A stretch of DNA of 64,000 bases from Yoonia maricola (lineage in GTDB: Bacteria > Pseudomonadota > Alphaproteobacteria > Rhodobacterales > Rhodobacteraceae), in assembly GCF_002797915.1 (NCBI RefSeq), contig NZ_PGTY01000002.1, forward strand, positions 465,001-529,000. Reading direction: 5' to 3'. Positions 10,749-19,824 of this stretch are shown one piece after another. The notes below the pieces were generated by a model. It worked only from the letters and a program-made list of their open reading frames with translations. It made no database searches and was not told the DNA's origin. Numbering within the stretch: position 1 is the first letter of the stretch; each line of letters begins with the position of its first letter. Made by a program: the position numbers and the translations under genes.

Positions 10749-13700
10749 TCACTGAGGCCAGGAGCGTGAGAATGCGCGGTGAACAGTAGCCTGCCCCCCG
10801 ACATTGAGTACATAATCATTTGCCAGGCCGGACTGGGTGTAAAGTCCAAACTCGTCCGGCGACCGCGCAAGCTCGTAACCAGATGCGTCGAGCCAGATAA
10901 CTTCGTCTGCAATCGCCATCGGCAGGACGTTGTAGTGGTTCATAGCTCCGGTAGCCCCGGTCAGCTCAGCTTCCTCCGGCGCAACCTCGGCGGGTTCCCG
11001 TTCACGAGCAGGCAGGCTCCGTTCCCAGTCCAGAAATTGCTGGGGGTCGATCAAGTCTTCGGAGGTCGGCATGTCAATCTGCTCGTCGAGCCATTCCTCG
11101 AATGCAGGCCTGAGTGCTTCCGCTTCCTCGCGTGTTTTCGCACGTCCCTGCGCCAACGCGAAGGCAACAAAGGGATCGAGCGTTCCCCAGCGCAGCAGCT
11201 CGCGTGCCCAAAAGCCGAACCAAGGGAGCCCCGTGGTGGCTTTCCATTCTGCAAGTGAGGGCACGGCGAGCGGATCACCAGCACCAGCAGTCCATTTCTG
11301 CGCCACGACCGCGCCGATCGCGACCCCCAAGCGAAACTCCAGATTGTCGGCGACAAAACGCTGGCGGGCGCGAAGACTTCCGGCCTCGGGTACCTCGCCG
11401 CCCGGCGCACGCATCCACCATTTCAGCACGTCGGTCCAGGCATTGAGGATCTCTCGGTCGCCGACCGTATCTCGGACGCGGAAGCCAAACCCGCGATCCC
11501 CTTTCAAGAGTTCGCCAAGGGCCTCGAACCTTGCTGAACGCTGCGCCGGGGTTTCAATGCCATAATCAACGGCAGCCGCCAGTAGGTCGGCGATTGTTGG
11601 CGCGATTTCTTCGAACCGCCTTCCGACGTAGGGCGAGAAGCCATACTGGTAGAGCCGCCGCCGTTCGTCGGCGTCAGGGTAGATCTCTTCGACGATCGCC
11701 CGCCCGCGGCGCACAATCGCGTCCTCGAGCCACGCTTCTTGCGCGGCTGCGGCCACCGTGAATGTTTTCTGCCAAAGAGCGGCAAGCTTTGCTTCGGCCT
11801 GCGGCCCATCAAGTTCGGCATCAAACAGGCTGAGTTCTTCAATCGCGGTCATGGCGAAGGCATCCAGCTCATCAACCGTGTCCGCTAGCCGGGCGTAATC
11901 GTCGGTGATGCCGGTGCCCGCATCATCGCTGAGCTCTTCGGGTCTGATCTGTTCAAGCCAAGTTAGAAAAGCATCATCGGTTACATGCCCGAAATAGAGC
12001 CGCGCTTTTTCGCGTATTTCGCTTAGCAGCATCCCAAGCGGACTGAGTGTCGCGTCGTCCGCCATCTCATCGTCCCGGAGCTTCTCAACCAAGTTGTTAT
12101 AGTCAGCGCGTAGTACATCTATTTGGTTGCGCTGGGCTTGCATTTGCCCTGGAGCGGTGGTGGCAATTGTGGTTGGTAAGGCGATTAACGTTAGGCCTTC
12201 CATTCCACGCGTCGAGCCGGGCCTGCCAGCACGACCGGAAAGATTGCGGAATTCGGCCGGGGTATAAGGCGTGATAACCGGTTGCTGCTTCGCGTTGTCG
12301 TAGGCGCTGCGCTTGAGCGAGGTTACAAAGATGATATCGAACGGTAGGTTTACTCCTTCGGTGAGCGTCGCAGTCGCAACGGTGATTGGACAGATCTTTC
12401 CGTCAATGAGTGCCACCATTAGCCGTCGTAGCCGCTGCGGCATCTGGCCATGACTGGTTGCTATACCGCGATCAAGCAGCCTCACTTCATAGGAATCTGA
12501 CCCGCAATAGTCAACGCAGGCCGCCCGGGCTTCGGCGAACAACTCACCATTCCTTCCCTCGGGTGGCACGAAAGCCGGCAGCTCCTGCCAAGCTGGCAGA
12601 TCGAAGGATTCCGCATACCACCCCATTGTCTGTTCAGGCTGCTGGGCCAGTGAAATCAGGATCCGGCGATCAGTTGCTGCAAGGTGCAGCGCCGTCCACA
12701 GCACGGTCACCTGGTTGAAGCGATAGAGACTGGACCGCATCTGCGGGGGCAGCTGCGCCATCGGCGGGATGTTGAGGTTGAGGTAGACCGGATCATCACG
12801 GCCCTGCACGTAGAGCGGCCGCCCATTCATAAGCTCGAGCAGCATCGTACTGCGCCGCTCAGACGCGGTCTCGAGCACACCGATCACTTGCCGGGTACTG
12901 CGATAGCGCGTACCGATCGCTATTGCGTCGGCGGTACCCTCCATCCAGCGCGCTACAGGTCCGGCGGCCCCGCCGGCGACCGCAGTCAGCGCGATACGAA
13001 CGATATCGGGCGCCTGGGTAAGCACGCGAGCGACGAAGCTTTCAAGCCTAAGCGAGCGACTGCTATGATCGGCGAAGTCACTACGGCCGCTTTCTGTATC
13101 CTCTGGCAAAACCTGATGAGCCTCGTCGACGATTAGAAGCTTGAGGCGGCTGAGAAGCAGTGGAGCGAGATAGCGCATGAGCGCATCGGCCTTTTCAACT
13201 GTGGCGATCAGCACGGTCGGGCGGTCGGCATTCAGCCAATAATCGGTGATGCCCCAGTCGGCGCCGCCATAAAGGCCGGTGATGATGAGGTCGTGGCCGA
13301 GCTCGGAAGTTAGTTTAGCCTCGACCTCACCGGCGAGCGCACGGGAAGGCACGAGATACAGAGCCAGTGGCACGACCCCACCATGATCGCGCAGCAGTAG
13401 TTCCTTCACGAGGCCGAGATTGGCGACGAGCGTTTTGCCCGAACCTGTCGGTGTGCAGAGCGCAAAGGAGGAGTTTTCGACAAGGCGGGTGAGACCAGCG
13501 CGCTGCGATGACCACAAGATACCGCGGCCGCGCGAGAACTGATCACGCGCGAAGGCCAGCAGGCGAGGCGTGCGCTCGGAGTTGAGTTCGCCAAGGGTAC
13601 GGACCGACCGATAGATACTGGCGTCGGAAAACCGTTCGGCGACTTGTCGCAATAGGCTGATGAGCAGCGAAACATCGTCGCTGAAAGTGCGCACGGCCAT

Positions 13701-14372
13701 GGAGTCGAGGGCCTTGAGCTTCGCAGCGGCCTTGGCGAGACGATCATTGGCACCGCGTCGAATCGAATCTGCGAATAAGCCGAGGGCTCGGACGAGTTCG
13801 ACAGTGAAATACCAACTAATCCGGTCATCCCTGTCCTCCTCGAGGATCCGGTGGGAAGAGCCAGTGTCCCGCAGGTCGCCATTTTGCTGCCAGAAGGCCA
13901 TTGCATGGATGAGCACTCCATCGAAATCGGCTTGGAAAAATGCGGCGAATAGCTTCGGGCCGTCTTCCTCCAGGTCCAACTGGCCGAGAAGGCCAGATGC
14001 CATCGCGGGCAAACCTCCTAGCTGGAACGCGGCGCCGGCTAGTAGTTCGACCGGTGCGATCGTTCGAACATCGTCTGCCGAGCGTGCTAGCCATTCGAGG
14101 AGCTCACCAGCTCGCCGGAAGCATTCAATGGCGCGAGGTGATTGATGACCTTCGATCTCCGCAAATATCTCGGCTGCCTGCAACAGGCTGCGCGCATCCG
14201 CCAGTTGACCCTCAGAATCGCTTCGGTTCCAACGGATCGTGTCGACCTGCCAACCGATTTGTAGACAACGGACATAAGATCGCGCTTGATTAGCTGTTAT
14301 TTCGTTCTCCAGCGCGAGCCTGGTGCGGGCACCATTGGCGATCTCTAGTCTCTTCGGATCATTTTCCGGCAT
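10749..14372 (-). CDS. hamB: Ski2-like DEAH helicase, HamB-like (Hachiman defense)
   Basis: 1207 aa superfamily 2 helicase. Motif I is TPTGSGKT (307-314), motif II VDEAHQ (415-420), motif III resembles LTAVAGG, and the second RecA lobe has ATATLTEGVNLPFD and SGRAGRPG (motif VI). About 300 N-terminal residues are helical and unassigned, and a long C-terminal region follows the helicase core. Its ATG overlaps the stop of the upstream gene by one base (TGATG), so the two are coupled. The pairing of a DUF1837-like nuclease with a large helicase is the composition of Hachiman anti-phage systems. The length exceeds typical HamB, so this may be a divergent subtype. Confidence 0.7.
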   Translation of the reverse strand: MPENDPKRLEIANGARTRLALENEITANQARSYVRCLQIGWQVDTIRWNRSDSEGQLADARSLLQAAEIFAEIEGHQSPRAIECFRRAGELLEWLARSADDVRTIAPVELLAGAAFQLGGLPAMASGLLGQLDLEEDGPKLFAAFFQADFDGVLIHAMAFWQQNGDLRDTGSSHRILEEDRDDRISWYFTVELVRALGLFADSIRRGANDRLAKAAAKLKALDSMAVRTFSDDVSLLISLLRQVAERFSDASIYRSVRTLGELNSERTPRLLAFARDQFSRGRGILWSSQRAGLTRLVENSSFALCTPTGSGKTLVANLGLVKELLLRDHGGVVPLALYLVPSRALAGEVEAKLTSELGHDLIITGLYGGADWGITDYWLNADRPTVLIATVEKADALMRYLAPLLLSRLKLLIVDEAHQVLPEDTESGRSDFADHSSRSLRLESFVARVLTQAPDIVRIALTAVAGGAAGPVARWMEGTADAIAIGTRYRSTRQVIGVLETASERRSTMLLELMNGRPLYVQGRDDPVYLNLNIPPMAQLPPQMRSSLYRFNQVTVLWTALHLAATDRRILISLAQQPEQTMGWYAESFDLPAWQELPAFVPPEGRNGELFAEARAACVDYCGSDSYEVRLLDRGIATSHGQMPQRLRRLMVALIDGKICPITVATATLTEGVNLPFDIIFVTSLKRSAYDNAKQQPVITPYTPAEFRNLSGRAGRPGSTRGMEGLTLIALPTTIATTAPGQMQAQRNQIDVLRADYNNLVEKLRDDEMADDATLSPLGMLLSEIREKARLYFGHVTDDAFLTWLEQIRPEELSDDAGTGITDDYARLADTVDELDAFAMTAIEELSLFDAELDGPQAEAKLAALWQKTFTVAAAAQEAWLEDAIVRRGRAIVEEIYPDADERRRLYQYGFSPYVGRRFEEIAPTIADLLAAAVDYGIETPAQRSARFEALGELLKGDRGFGFRVRDTVGDREILNAWTDVLKWWMRAPGGEVPEAGSLRARQRFVADNLEFRLGVAIGAVVAQKWTAGAGDPLAVPSLAEWKATTGLPWFGFWARELLRWGTLDPFVAFALAQGRAKTREEAEALRPAFEEWLDEQIDMPTSEDLIDPQQFLDWERSLPAREREPAEVAPEEAELTGATGAMNHYNVLPMAIADEVIWLDASGYELARSPDEFGLYTQSGLANDYVLNVGGQATVHRAFSRSWPQ

Positions 14373-15355
14373 CAGGTGGCCCAGAGTGCGTCATAGACGC
14401 TATCGATCAGCATTTCACCGTCATTCAGAATGAGTTCGACCACCTGAAGATCGTGAGGCGCAGTATATTCTTCGGGCACCACCTTCCAAGGAATGAGTGA
14501 ATGCTTGGACTTCCGACTCGGCACATCACCACCTGAAATCATGATAAGGTCGGTCCGCGGTAACGGCTCGGCATTCCTTACCACCAACACACGATCGAGT
14601 CTCGCAATTGCGGCGGAATAGCCGTCGGGATCGATTTCCCGCAATAGGCGCTGCAACTGTCGAAGCCCGTGTGGGGCTGGAATGTCGCGATTGATCTGGA
14701 ACCAGATACCCTTTCCGTCATGTTCGAGTTCCCCTGTATCAGGGTTTCTATTCTTCTTGCCGTACATAAGCTCGGCAACGACCGCCGGTTGAAGCTTCTT
14801 CCTCCATTTTGCCTCACCAGCAATGAAGCGCTCTATGTCACCATCTTGATCGAGTGCGAGGGCAATGAAATCAGAACCACGCCTTCCATACACCTCTCGC
14901 TTCCGCTCCTCATCCCGGGCAAGCGCGAACAGGTAGGCCTCTGCGTCCTCGTGATAACGGAAAAGGAAGACAGGGATCGCCCACTCATGCTCGCCGATAT
15001 ATTCGTAGCCTTCGGTAAGCATACCAGCCATCACTTCTCCAAACAGTCCACGTCGGGTGATCGACGGCAAGCAGGTCGGATAAGTGACATGCGGCCCGGG
15101 TGCGCCTGCATCGGGGTGAAGCTCGATACCAATCTGTTCATGGAAAAAGGCGCGGGCGTCAGCATGAGCGGATTCGAAATAGGCGACAAAATCAGAGACC
15201 AGATCATCGTCGCAGTCGCAATGTTGCTCGAGCAACAAGTGCCCGTAGTTACCGTCTTCGCTTGGATACGCCGTAAGCCATCGTGTCAGCGCGGCTTTTG
15301 GTGGTGGGCAATCGTGTAGGGTCAAAATGGAACCTCCAAAACACCTAATACGCAA
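14372..15355 (-). CDS. hamA: HamA-like (DUF1837) nuclease of a Hachiman-type system
   Basis: 327 aa. The likely PD-(D/E)xK core is E107 in RRGLFGE, D162 in GSDFIAL, and E181-x-K183 in AGEAKWRKK, the pattern expected of HamA effector nucleases. A preceding helix (DLVSDFVAYFESAHADARAF) and the order of elements also fit DUF1837. It is the first gene of a two-gene operon with the helicase. In known Hachiman systems HamB releases HamA to degrade DNA when infection is sensed. Assignment rests on motif pattern and context, not on a database search. Confidence 0.66.
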   Translation of the reverse strand: MRIRCFGGSILTLHDCPPPKAALTRWLTAYPSEDGNYGHLLLEQHCDCDDDLVSDFVAYFESAHADARAFFHEQIGIELHPDAGAPGPHVTYPTCLPSITRRGLFGEVMAGMLTEGYEYIGEHEWAIPVFLFRYHEDAEAYLFALARDEERKREVYGRRGSDFIALALDQDGDIERFIAGEAKWRKKLQPAVVAELMYGKKNRNPDTGELEHDGKGIWFQINRDIPAPHGLRQLQRLLREIDPDGYSAAIARLDRVLVVRNAEPLPRTDLIMISGGDVPSRKSKHSLIPWKVVPEEYTAPHDLQVVELILNDGEMLIDSVYDALWAT

Positions 15356-15527
15356 GTAGTGAGGCTTGTTTAATCCTTAAGGCTGTAAATATTCATCGAA
15401 GCTACCAATATTTGACCGTGAAGCCGACATTTGATTGGAAATAGCCGAAAGGAAGCTCCGGGCCGGTTGGTATCCTTTCCTAAGAACGCTCTTCAGTACG
15501 CCTCGATTTTGTGAAAACAGCGCACAT

Positions 15528-18500
15528 TTAATTTGATTGTAACATGCTTTTGGCACTTTCGGTCCACGCTGCCTTAAATGATGGGTCAGAAGCGAACAAT
15601 TTATAGAGCTCCAATTCGTCCTTCCGGCGTTTGAGCATTACTTCTTGTAAGATTTTCTCAAAAGCGATTTCCTTTGTATGGGGGTCTGAGTTCTCCTTAT
15701 ATTTTGTGCCAAAATCAGGGTGCGTCTTGATGCTTTCGACAATGTTCACGAACTTGACCCGTTGCTCTTCCGGAGTAGCGCTCCAACCTTGGAACCAACG
15801 CTCATTAAAGTTGCGAATGATTTCCTCCAGCGGGTCTTCTTGAACTTCCCCTTCACGGAAACCGCGTGGATTGGGGTTTTGTGGATCAAGCTCGGTTAAG
15901 GAGTCATCCAGTCCGATTTCTTGGTTCAACTTAGTTCGCTCCAGGCCATACGACGAAAGATCAACTGCATCCAATAATGCGTCAAGTGCGTCTGCACTCG
16001 GGTCTTTTACCTTCAGTTTTGGAACAAGGAACTTGAGGAACCAAAACAGTTTTTCCCAAGCCAAAACCTCGAAAGGCATAATTGATGCCATCTGACCGTA
16101 TATCTTCACAAATTGTCTGGCTTTGATTTTGAAGTCGATCTTATCCTCGTCCGTGAGGTCCAGGTCGGTGTTGAAACGATCTGCGGCGACGTCAATCAGA
16201 TGGCTCAGCGCCTGTGCATCGTCGCCCGCGAAGTATCTAACGATGAACGCTTCTACCTCAGCCGCTTCGTACACGCCGACGCTGTCGAGATGCGCCAATA
16301 AGTCGTGAAGCATGTTTACGTCGGTCGCCTCTGAAAGGGTAGTAACCGTGTAGAATGGATCGAACGCGGCCTTGATATCTTCTGCCGAATTGAAAAAATC
16401 GAGTACGAACAAGTCTTCCGTGCGTTTGTTCAGCTTTGAAGATGACCTGTTGAGCCGCGACAACGCTTGCACCGCCAAAACATGCTGTAGTTTCTTATCA
16501 ACATACATCGCGCAAAGCTTTGGTTGGTCAAAGCCGGTCAGATATTTATTTGCGACGATGAGCAGGCGATATTCATCTTCATCGAATTTTTCGCGGGTCT
16601 TGTCTTCGCCAAAGCCGTTCATTTCGGTCTCAGTGTAAAGATTTCCATCAATCTTTTTCTCGCCGGAGAACGCAATCGCTACCTTGAATGGATTTCCACG
16701 CTTCTCAAGTAGGGTCGCCACCGCCTTATAATACCGGATCGCCGTTTCGATATCCTGCGTGACAATCATACCTTTGCCTCTGCCGCGCAGTTTCTTAGCG
16801 GTCACGACCTGCGGAATGAAATGGTCCAGCATGATCTCAGCTTTGGTGTTAATCGTCTGTTGGCTCCGCTCAACATAGGCCCGCAGCTTTTTCTGCGCCT
16901 TGGCAGTGTCAAACAGCGGATTGTCCTCGATGGATTTCTGGATTTCGTAATAGCTTTTGTAGGTTGTGTAGTTCGCCAATACGTTGAGGATAAAGCCTTC
17001 TTCGATAGCTTGCTTCATGCTGTAAAGGTGAAAGGGGCGGAAACTGCCGTCCGGCTGCTTTGTGCCAAACTTTTCCAACGTGGTGTTCTTCGGTGTGGCG
17101 GTAAATGCGAAGTAGGAGGCGTTACCGCGCATCTTGCGGGACTGCATCGCCGCAACGATTGCATCCTGTGCATCCTCCGTCTCGGCATCAGCGTTACCAC
17201 CCATGGCACGGTTCATCGTGTCGCTGGCCTGTCCGCTTTGACCGCTGTGCGCCTCATCAATGATCACGGCGAAACGATTGTCGCTCAGATCGGCAATGCC
17301 TTCGATGATGAACGGGAATTTCTGGATCGTGGTGATGATGATCTTCTTGCCGTTCTCTAATGCCGCCTTGAGATCGGAAGAGCGCAAAGCAGGCGCAACG
17401 ATATTCTTCACCTCGGAAAAGTCACGGATGTTGTCGCGCAGCTGCTTGTCCAGCAGGCGGCGATCCGTCACCACGATCACACTGTCGAACAGGGGTGCGT
17501 CCAGCGCTTTGGCACCGGGAATGTCGAGCTTTTCTGGATAGGTCTCGATCAGCTGATAGGCGGCCCATGTGATGGAGTTGGACTTCCCCGAACCAGCGGA
17601 ATGTTGGATCAGATAGCTGTGGCCGACGCCGTTCTCACTGGTGTGGGCCAGAACCTTGCGGACCACGTCGAGCTGTTGATAGCGCGGGAAGATCATCGAC
17701 TTTTTCACCAGCGGATCGTTCTTTTTCCCTTCCAGAAGGACGAAATGCTGGATGATGCCAGACAGGCTGGCGGGGGCGAAAATCTCTTCCCATAGATAGG
17801 CGGTCTTGTGGCCGTTTGGATTGGGCGGATTGCCTTGGCCCTCGTTGTGACCTTTGTTGAAGGGCAGGAACCATGTGCCGGCACCTGCCAGCTTGGTCGC
17901 CATGAACACCTCGTCGGTGTCCACCGCCATATGCACCAGCGCGCGGCCGAACTGCATCAGGGGTTGGGTGGCGTCGCGGTCGCGGTATTGCTTTTGTCCG
18001 TGAAAGCGGGCGGTCTGGCCGGTCCATGCGTTCTTCAGCTCAATCGTGACCAACGGCAGACCGTTGAGGAACAGCACCATGTCCACCTCTTCCAACGGAT
18101 TGGCGAGGCTATAGCGGACCTGCCGTGTCACGCTCCAGATATTGGCAGCAAAGTTGTCGTGAACCGTTTGCGCCGAGCTGGCGAGCGGGGCGGGATACAT
18201 GCAGGTCAAGACCGCGTCATCCACCGCGATGCCCTTTTTCAGAATGTGGAGGATGCCGTGGCGGTTCACCAGCTTGTCGAACTGACCGAGGATTTTGGCC
18301 TGCCAGTCAGACGGATTGCGGGTTTTCAGTTTTTCGATCTGTTTGCCTTGGGTCGTCTCAAGGAATTCCCAGAACATCGCGGTGTCGAGTGCGTGGATGG
18401 CGTCAAAGTCGGACGGGTTGCCGATGCGGTAAGGGCCTGTCGGGGTGGCGCCTGCGTTGCGCTCTTCGGTGCTGGCACCCGCCAGATGGCGTTCAATGGC

Positions 18501-18536
18501 CTGCTCAAGCGCGATCTCTTTTGTGTTGCTGACCAT
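15528..18536 (-). CDS. hsdR: Type I restriction enzyme R subunit
   Basis: 1002 aa. The N-terminal nuclease domain shows VDMVLFLNGLPLVTIELKN, the D...ExK site of HsdR. The translocase follows: Walker A HSAGSGKSNS, DEAH box IIDEAHSGQSG, and motif III FTATPKN; the second lobe has LIVANKYLTGFDQPKL. ATG 18536 has AAGGGG six bases upstream and lies 10 bp after hsdS, so hsdM-hsdS-hsdR form one operon. The complex translocates and cleaves DNA that lacks the host methylation mark. Length and all motifs appear intact. Confidence 0.95.
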   Translation of the reverse strand: MVSNTKEIALEQAIERHLAGASTEERNAGATPTGPYRIGNPSDFDAIHALDTAMFWEFLETTQGKQIEKLKTRNPSDWQAKILGQFDKLVNRHGILHILKKGIAVDDAVLTCMYPAPLASSAQTVHDNFAANIWSVTRQVRYSLANPLEEVDMVLFLNGLPLVTIELKNAWTGQTARFHGQKQYRDRDATQPLMQFGRALVHMAVDTDEVFMATKLAGAGTWFLPFNKGHNEGQGNPPNPNGHKTAYLWEEIFAPASLSGIIQHFVLLEGKKNDPLVKKSMIFPRYQQLDVVRKVLAHTSENGVGHSYLIQHSAGSGKSNSITWAAYQLIETYPEKLDIPGAKALDAPLFDSVIVVTDRRLLDKQLRDNIRDFSEVKNIVAPALRSSDLKAALENGKKIIITTIQKFPFIIEGIADLSDNRFAVIIDEAHSGQSGQASDTMNRAMGGNADAETEDAQDAIVAAMQSRKMRGNASYFAFTATPKNTTLEKFGTKQPDGSFRPFHLYSMKQAIEEGFILNVLANYTTYKSYYEIQKSIEDNPLFDTAKAQKKLRAYVERSQQTINTKAEIMLDHFIPQVVTAKKLRGRGKGMIVTQDIETAIRYYKAVATLLEKRGNPFKVAIAFSGEKKIDGNLYTETEMNGFGEDKTREKFDEDEYRLLIVANKYLTGFDQPKLCAMYVDKKLQHVLAVQALSRLNRSSSKLNKRTEDLFVLDFFNSAEDIKAAFDPFYTVTTLSEATDVNMLHDLLAHLDSVGVYEAAEVEAFIVRYFAGDDAQALSHLIDVAADRFNTDLDLTDEDKIDFKIKARQFVKIYGQMASIMPFEVLAWEKLFWFLKFLVPKLKVKDPSADALDALLDAVDLSSYGLERTKLNQEIGLDDSLTELDPQNPNPRGFREGEVQEDPLEEIIRNFNERWFQGWSATPEEQRVKFVNIVESIKTHPDFGTKYKENSDPHTKEIAFEKILQEVMLKRRKDELELYKLFASDPSFKAAWTESAKSMLQSN

Positions 18537-18546
18537 GACGGACCCC

Positions 18547-19824
18547 TTAAATGACTTTGATTTTTCCAGTGACGGCCGCGTTGATCAGACTTGTTTTGTA
18601 TTCTTTGAGCGCGGTGATCTGGTTTTGTTTCAGGATAATGGCATCTTCAATTTTCTTACTTTGCGTATCAATGTGCTCAACGATCCGTTGCTGTTCGGCA
18701 ATTGGTGGCATCGGTGTCTTAAAAGTTGCAAAGGCATCTTTCGGAATTGTATTGCGCAACCCTTTGTACAAACCGCGCATTTTTTTCCCTGTGTCCGCAA
18801 AGATATAAAAATGTAGAAGAAAACGTCGGTTAAAAGCCTCTGTGACACTATAGACAGTGTATGCGCCCGTGATCATGCCAAAGAAGTCTGATAAACCCAC
18901 CGTCCTTGGCGTTTCCTCAACATCAAAATGGCAGAATACAAAGTCGCCTTCGCAGACTTCCTGATATGTGTCGAAATCTGCGGGAAACTTGCCTTCGGGG
19001 TTTTCCATGTCGCGTTTGATAATGCCACGGAGGGTAAGCGAAAGGAGGTCATAATCGCCGGACCGTTTGCCAACGGTGTCTTTTTTCAAAGTAAAAATGC
19101 GCTTGTTGTGAACTTGGTCCCAATGCGCGGGGATTTGGCCGATCCAGTCGATGCCACTGTCTTTCATCGGGGCGTCGGGGTTAAGGCCGCGGGTGACGGC
19201 CTCTTGGATCAGGATCTGCCGCCGTTCGCGCAAACGCGCGATCTGCGCCTCCTTGATCCGCACCGCCTCATCAATCTTTTCGCATTTTTCATCGAGAAAC
19301 GATGCAATGGCGCGTTGTTCGGCGAGAGGGGGCAAAGGCGTTTTAAAACTCGCAAACGCATCCTTCGGTATGGTGTTGCGTAAACCTTTATAAAGGCCTC
19401 GCATTTTCTTGTCGGTGTCGGCATTCAGATAGAAGTAATACAGAAACTTGGGGTCTGAACCGACAAGTGGCCGATACACTGTGTAAGCACCGGTGATCAT
19501 TCCAGAAAAAGACGATAGCCCGACAGTTCTCGGTGTCTCTTCTACATCGAAGAGGCAAAATACAAAGTCGCCCGGTAAAACCTCTTGATAGGTGTCAAAT
19601 TCAGCAGGGAATTTCCCTTCAGGGTTTTCCATGTCTCGTTTGATCAATCCGCGAAGCGTTAGTGACAACAGGTCAAATTCAGATGAACGCTTCCCAACTG
19701 TGCGCTTTTCCAGTTGGAAGAGGTGTTTGTTGGCTCGCAATTCCCAGTGCTGCGGAACTTCACCAATCCATCCGACGCCACTGTCCTTATAGCTGTCGTG
19801 CTTTTCGAAGGACGTCAAACTCAT
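18547..19824 (-). CDS. hsdS: Type I specificity subunit with two near-identical recognition domains
   Basis: 425 aa with the usual TRD1-helix-TRD2-helix plan. Each half begins with the standard WIG.(V/I)P.HW motif and ends in an EQ(R/Q)xI helix. Here the two TRDs (about residues 35-165 and 243-373) are nearly the same protein: over 77 aligned residues I count 11 differences. Most HsdS proteins have unrelated TRDs and read asymmetric bipartite sites; duplicated TRDs predict a symmetric interrupted palindrome. The DNA copies differ at many silent positions, so the duplication is not recent or was maintained by selection. Its start overlaps hsdM by 4 nt (ATGA). Confidence 0.94.
   Translation of the reverse strand: MSLTSFEKHDSYKDSGVGWIGEVPQHWELRANKHLFQLEKRTVGKRSSEFDLLSLTLRGLIKRDMENPEGKFPAEFDTYQEVLPGDFVFCLFDVEETPRTVGLSSFSGMITGAYTVYRPLVGSDPKFLYYFYLNADTDKKMRGLYKGLRNTIPKDAFASFKTPLPPLAEQRAIASFLDEKCEKIDEAVRIKEAQIARLRERRQILIQEAVTRGLNPDAPMKDSGIDWIGQIPAHWDQVHNKRIFTLKKDTVGKRSGDYDLLSLTLRGIIKRDMENPEGKFPADFDTYQEVCEGDFVFCHFDVEETPRTVGLSDFFGMITGAYTVYSVTEAFNRRFLLHFYIFADTGKKMRGLYKGLRNTIPKDAFATFKTPMPPIAEQQRIVEHIDTQSKKIEDAIILKQNQITALKEYKTSLINAAVTGKIKVI
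18706..19722 (-). repeat. Internal duplication in hsdS (two TRD units, 624-nt period)
   Basis: The segments 19330-19722 (TRD1) and 18706-19098 (TRD2) encode highly similar recognition domains offset by 208 codons. The repeat is clear in protein and partly visible in DNA (ttttccatgtcgcgtttgat at 19000 against ttttccatgtctcgtttgat at 19627). Confidence 0.85.
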
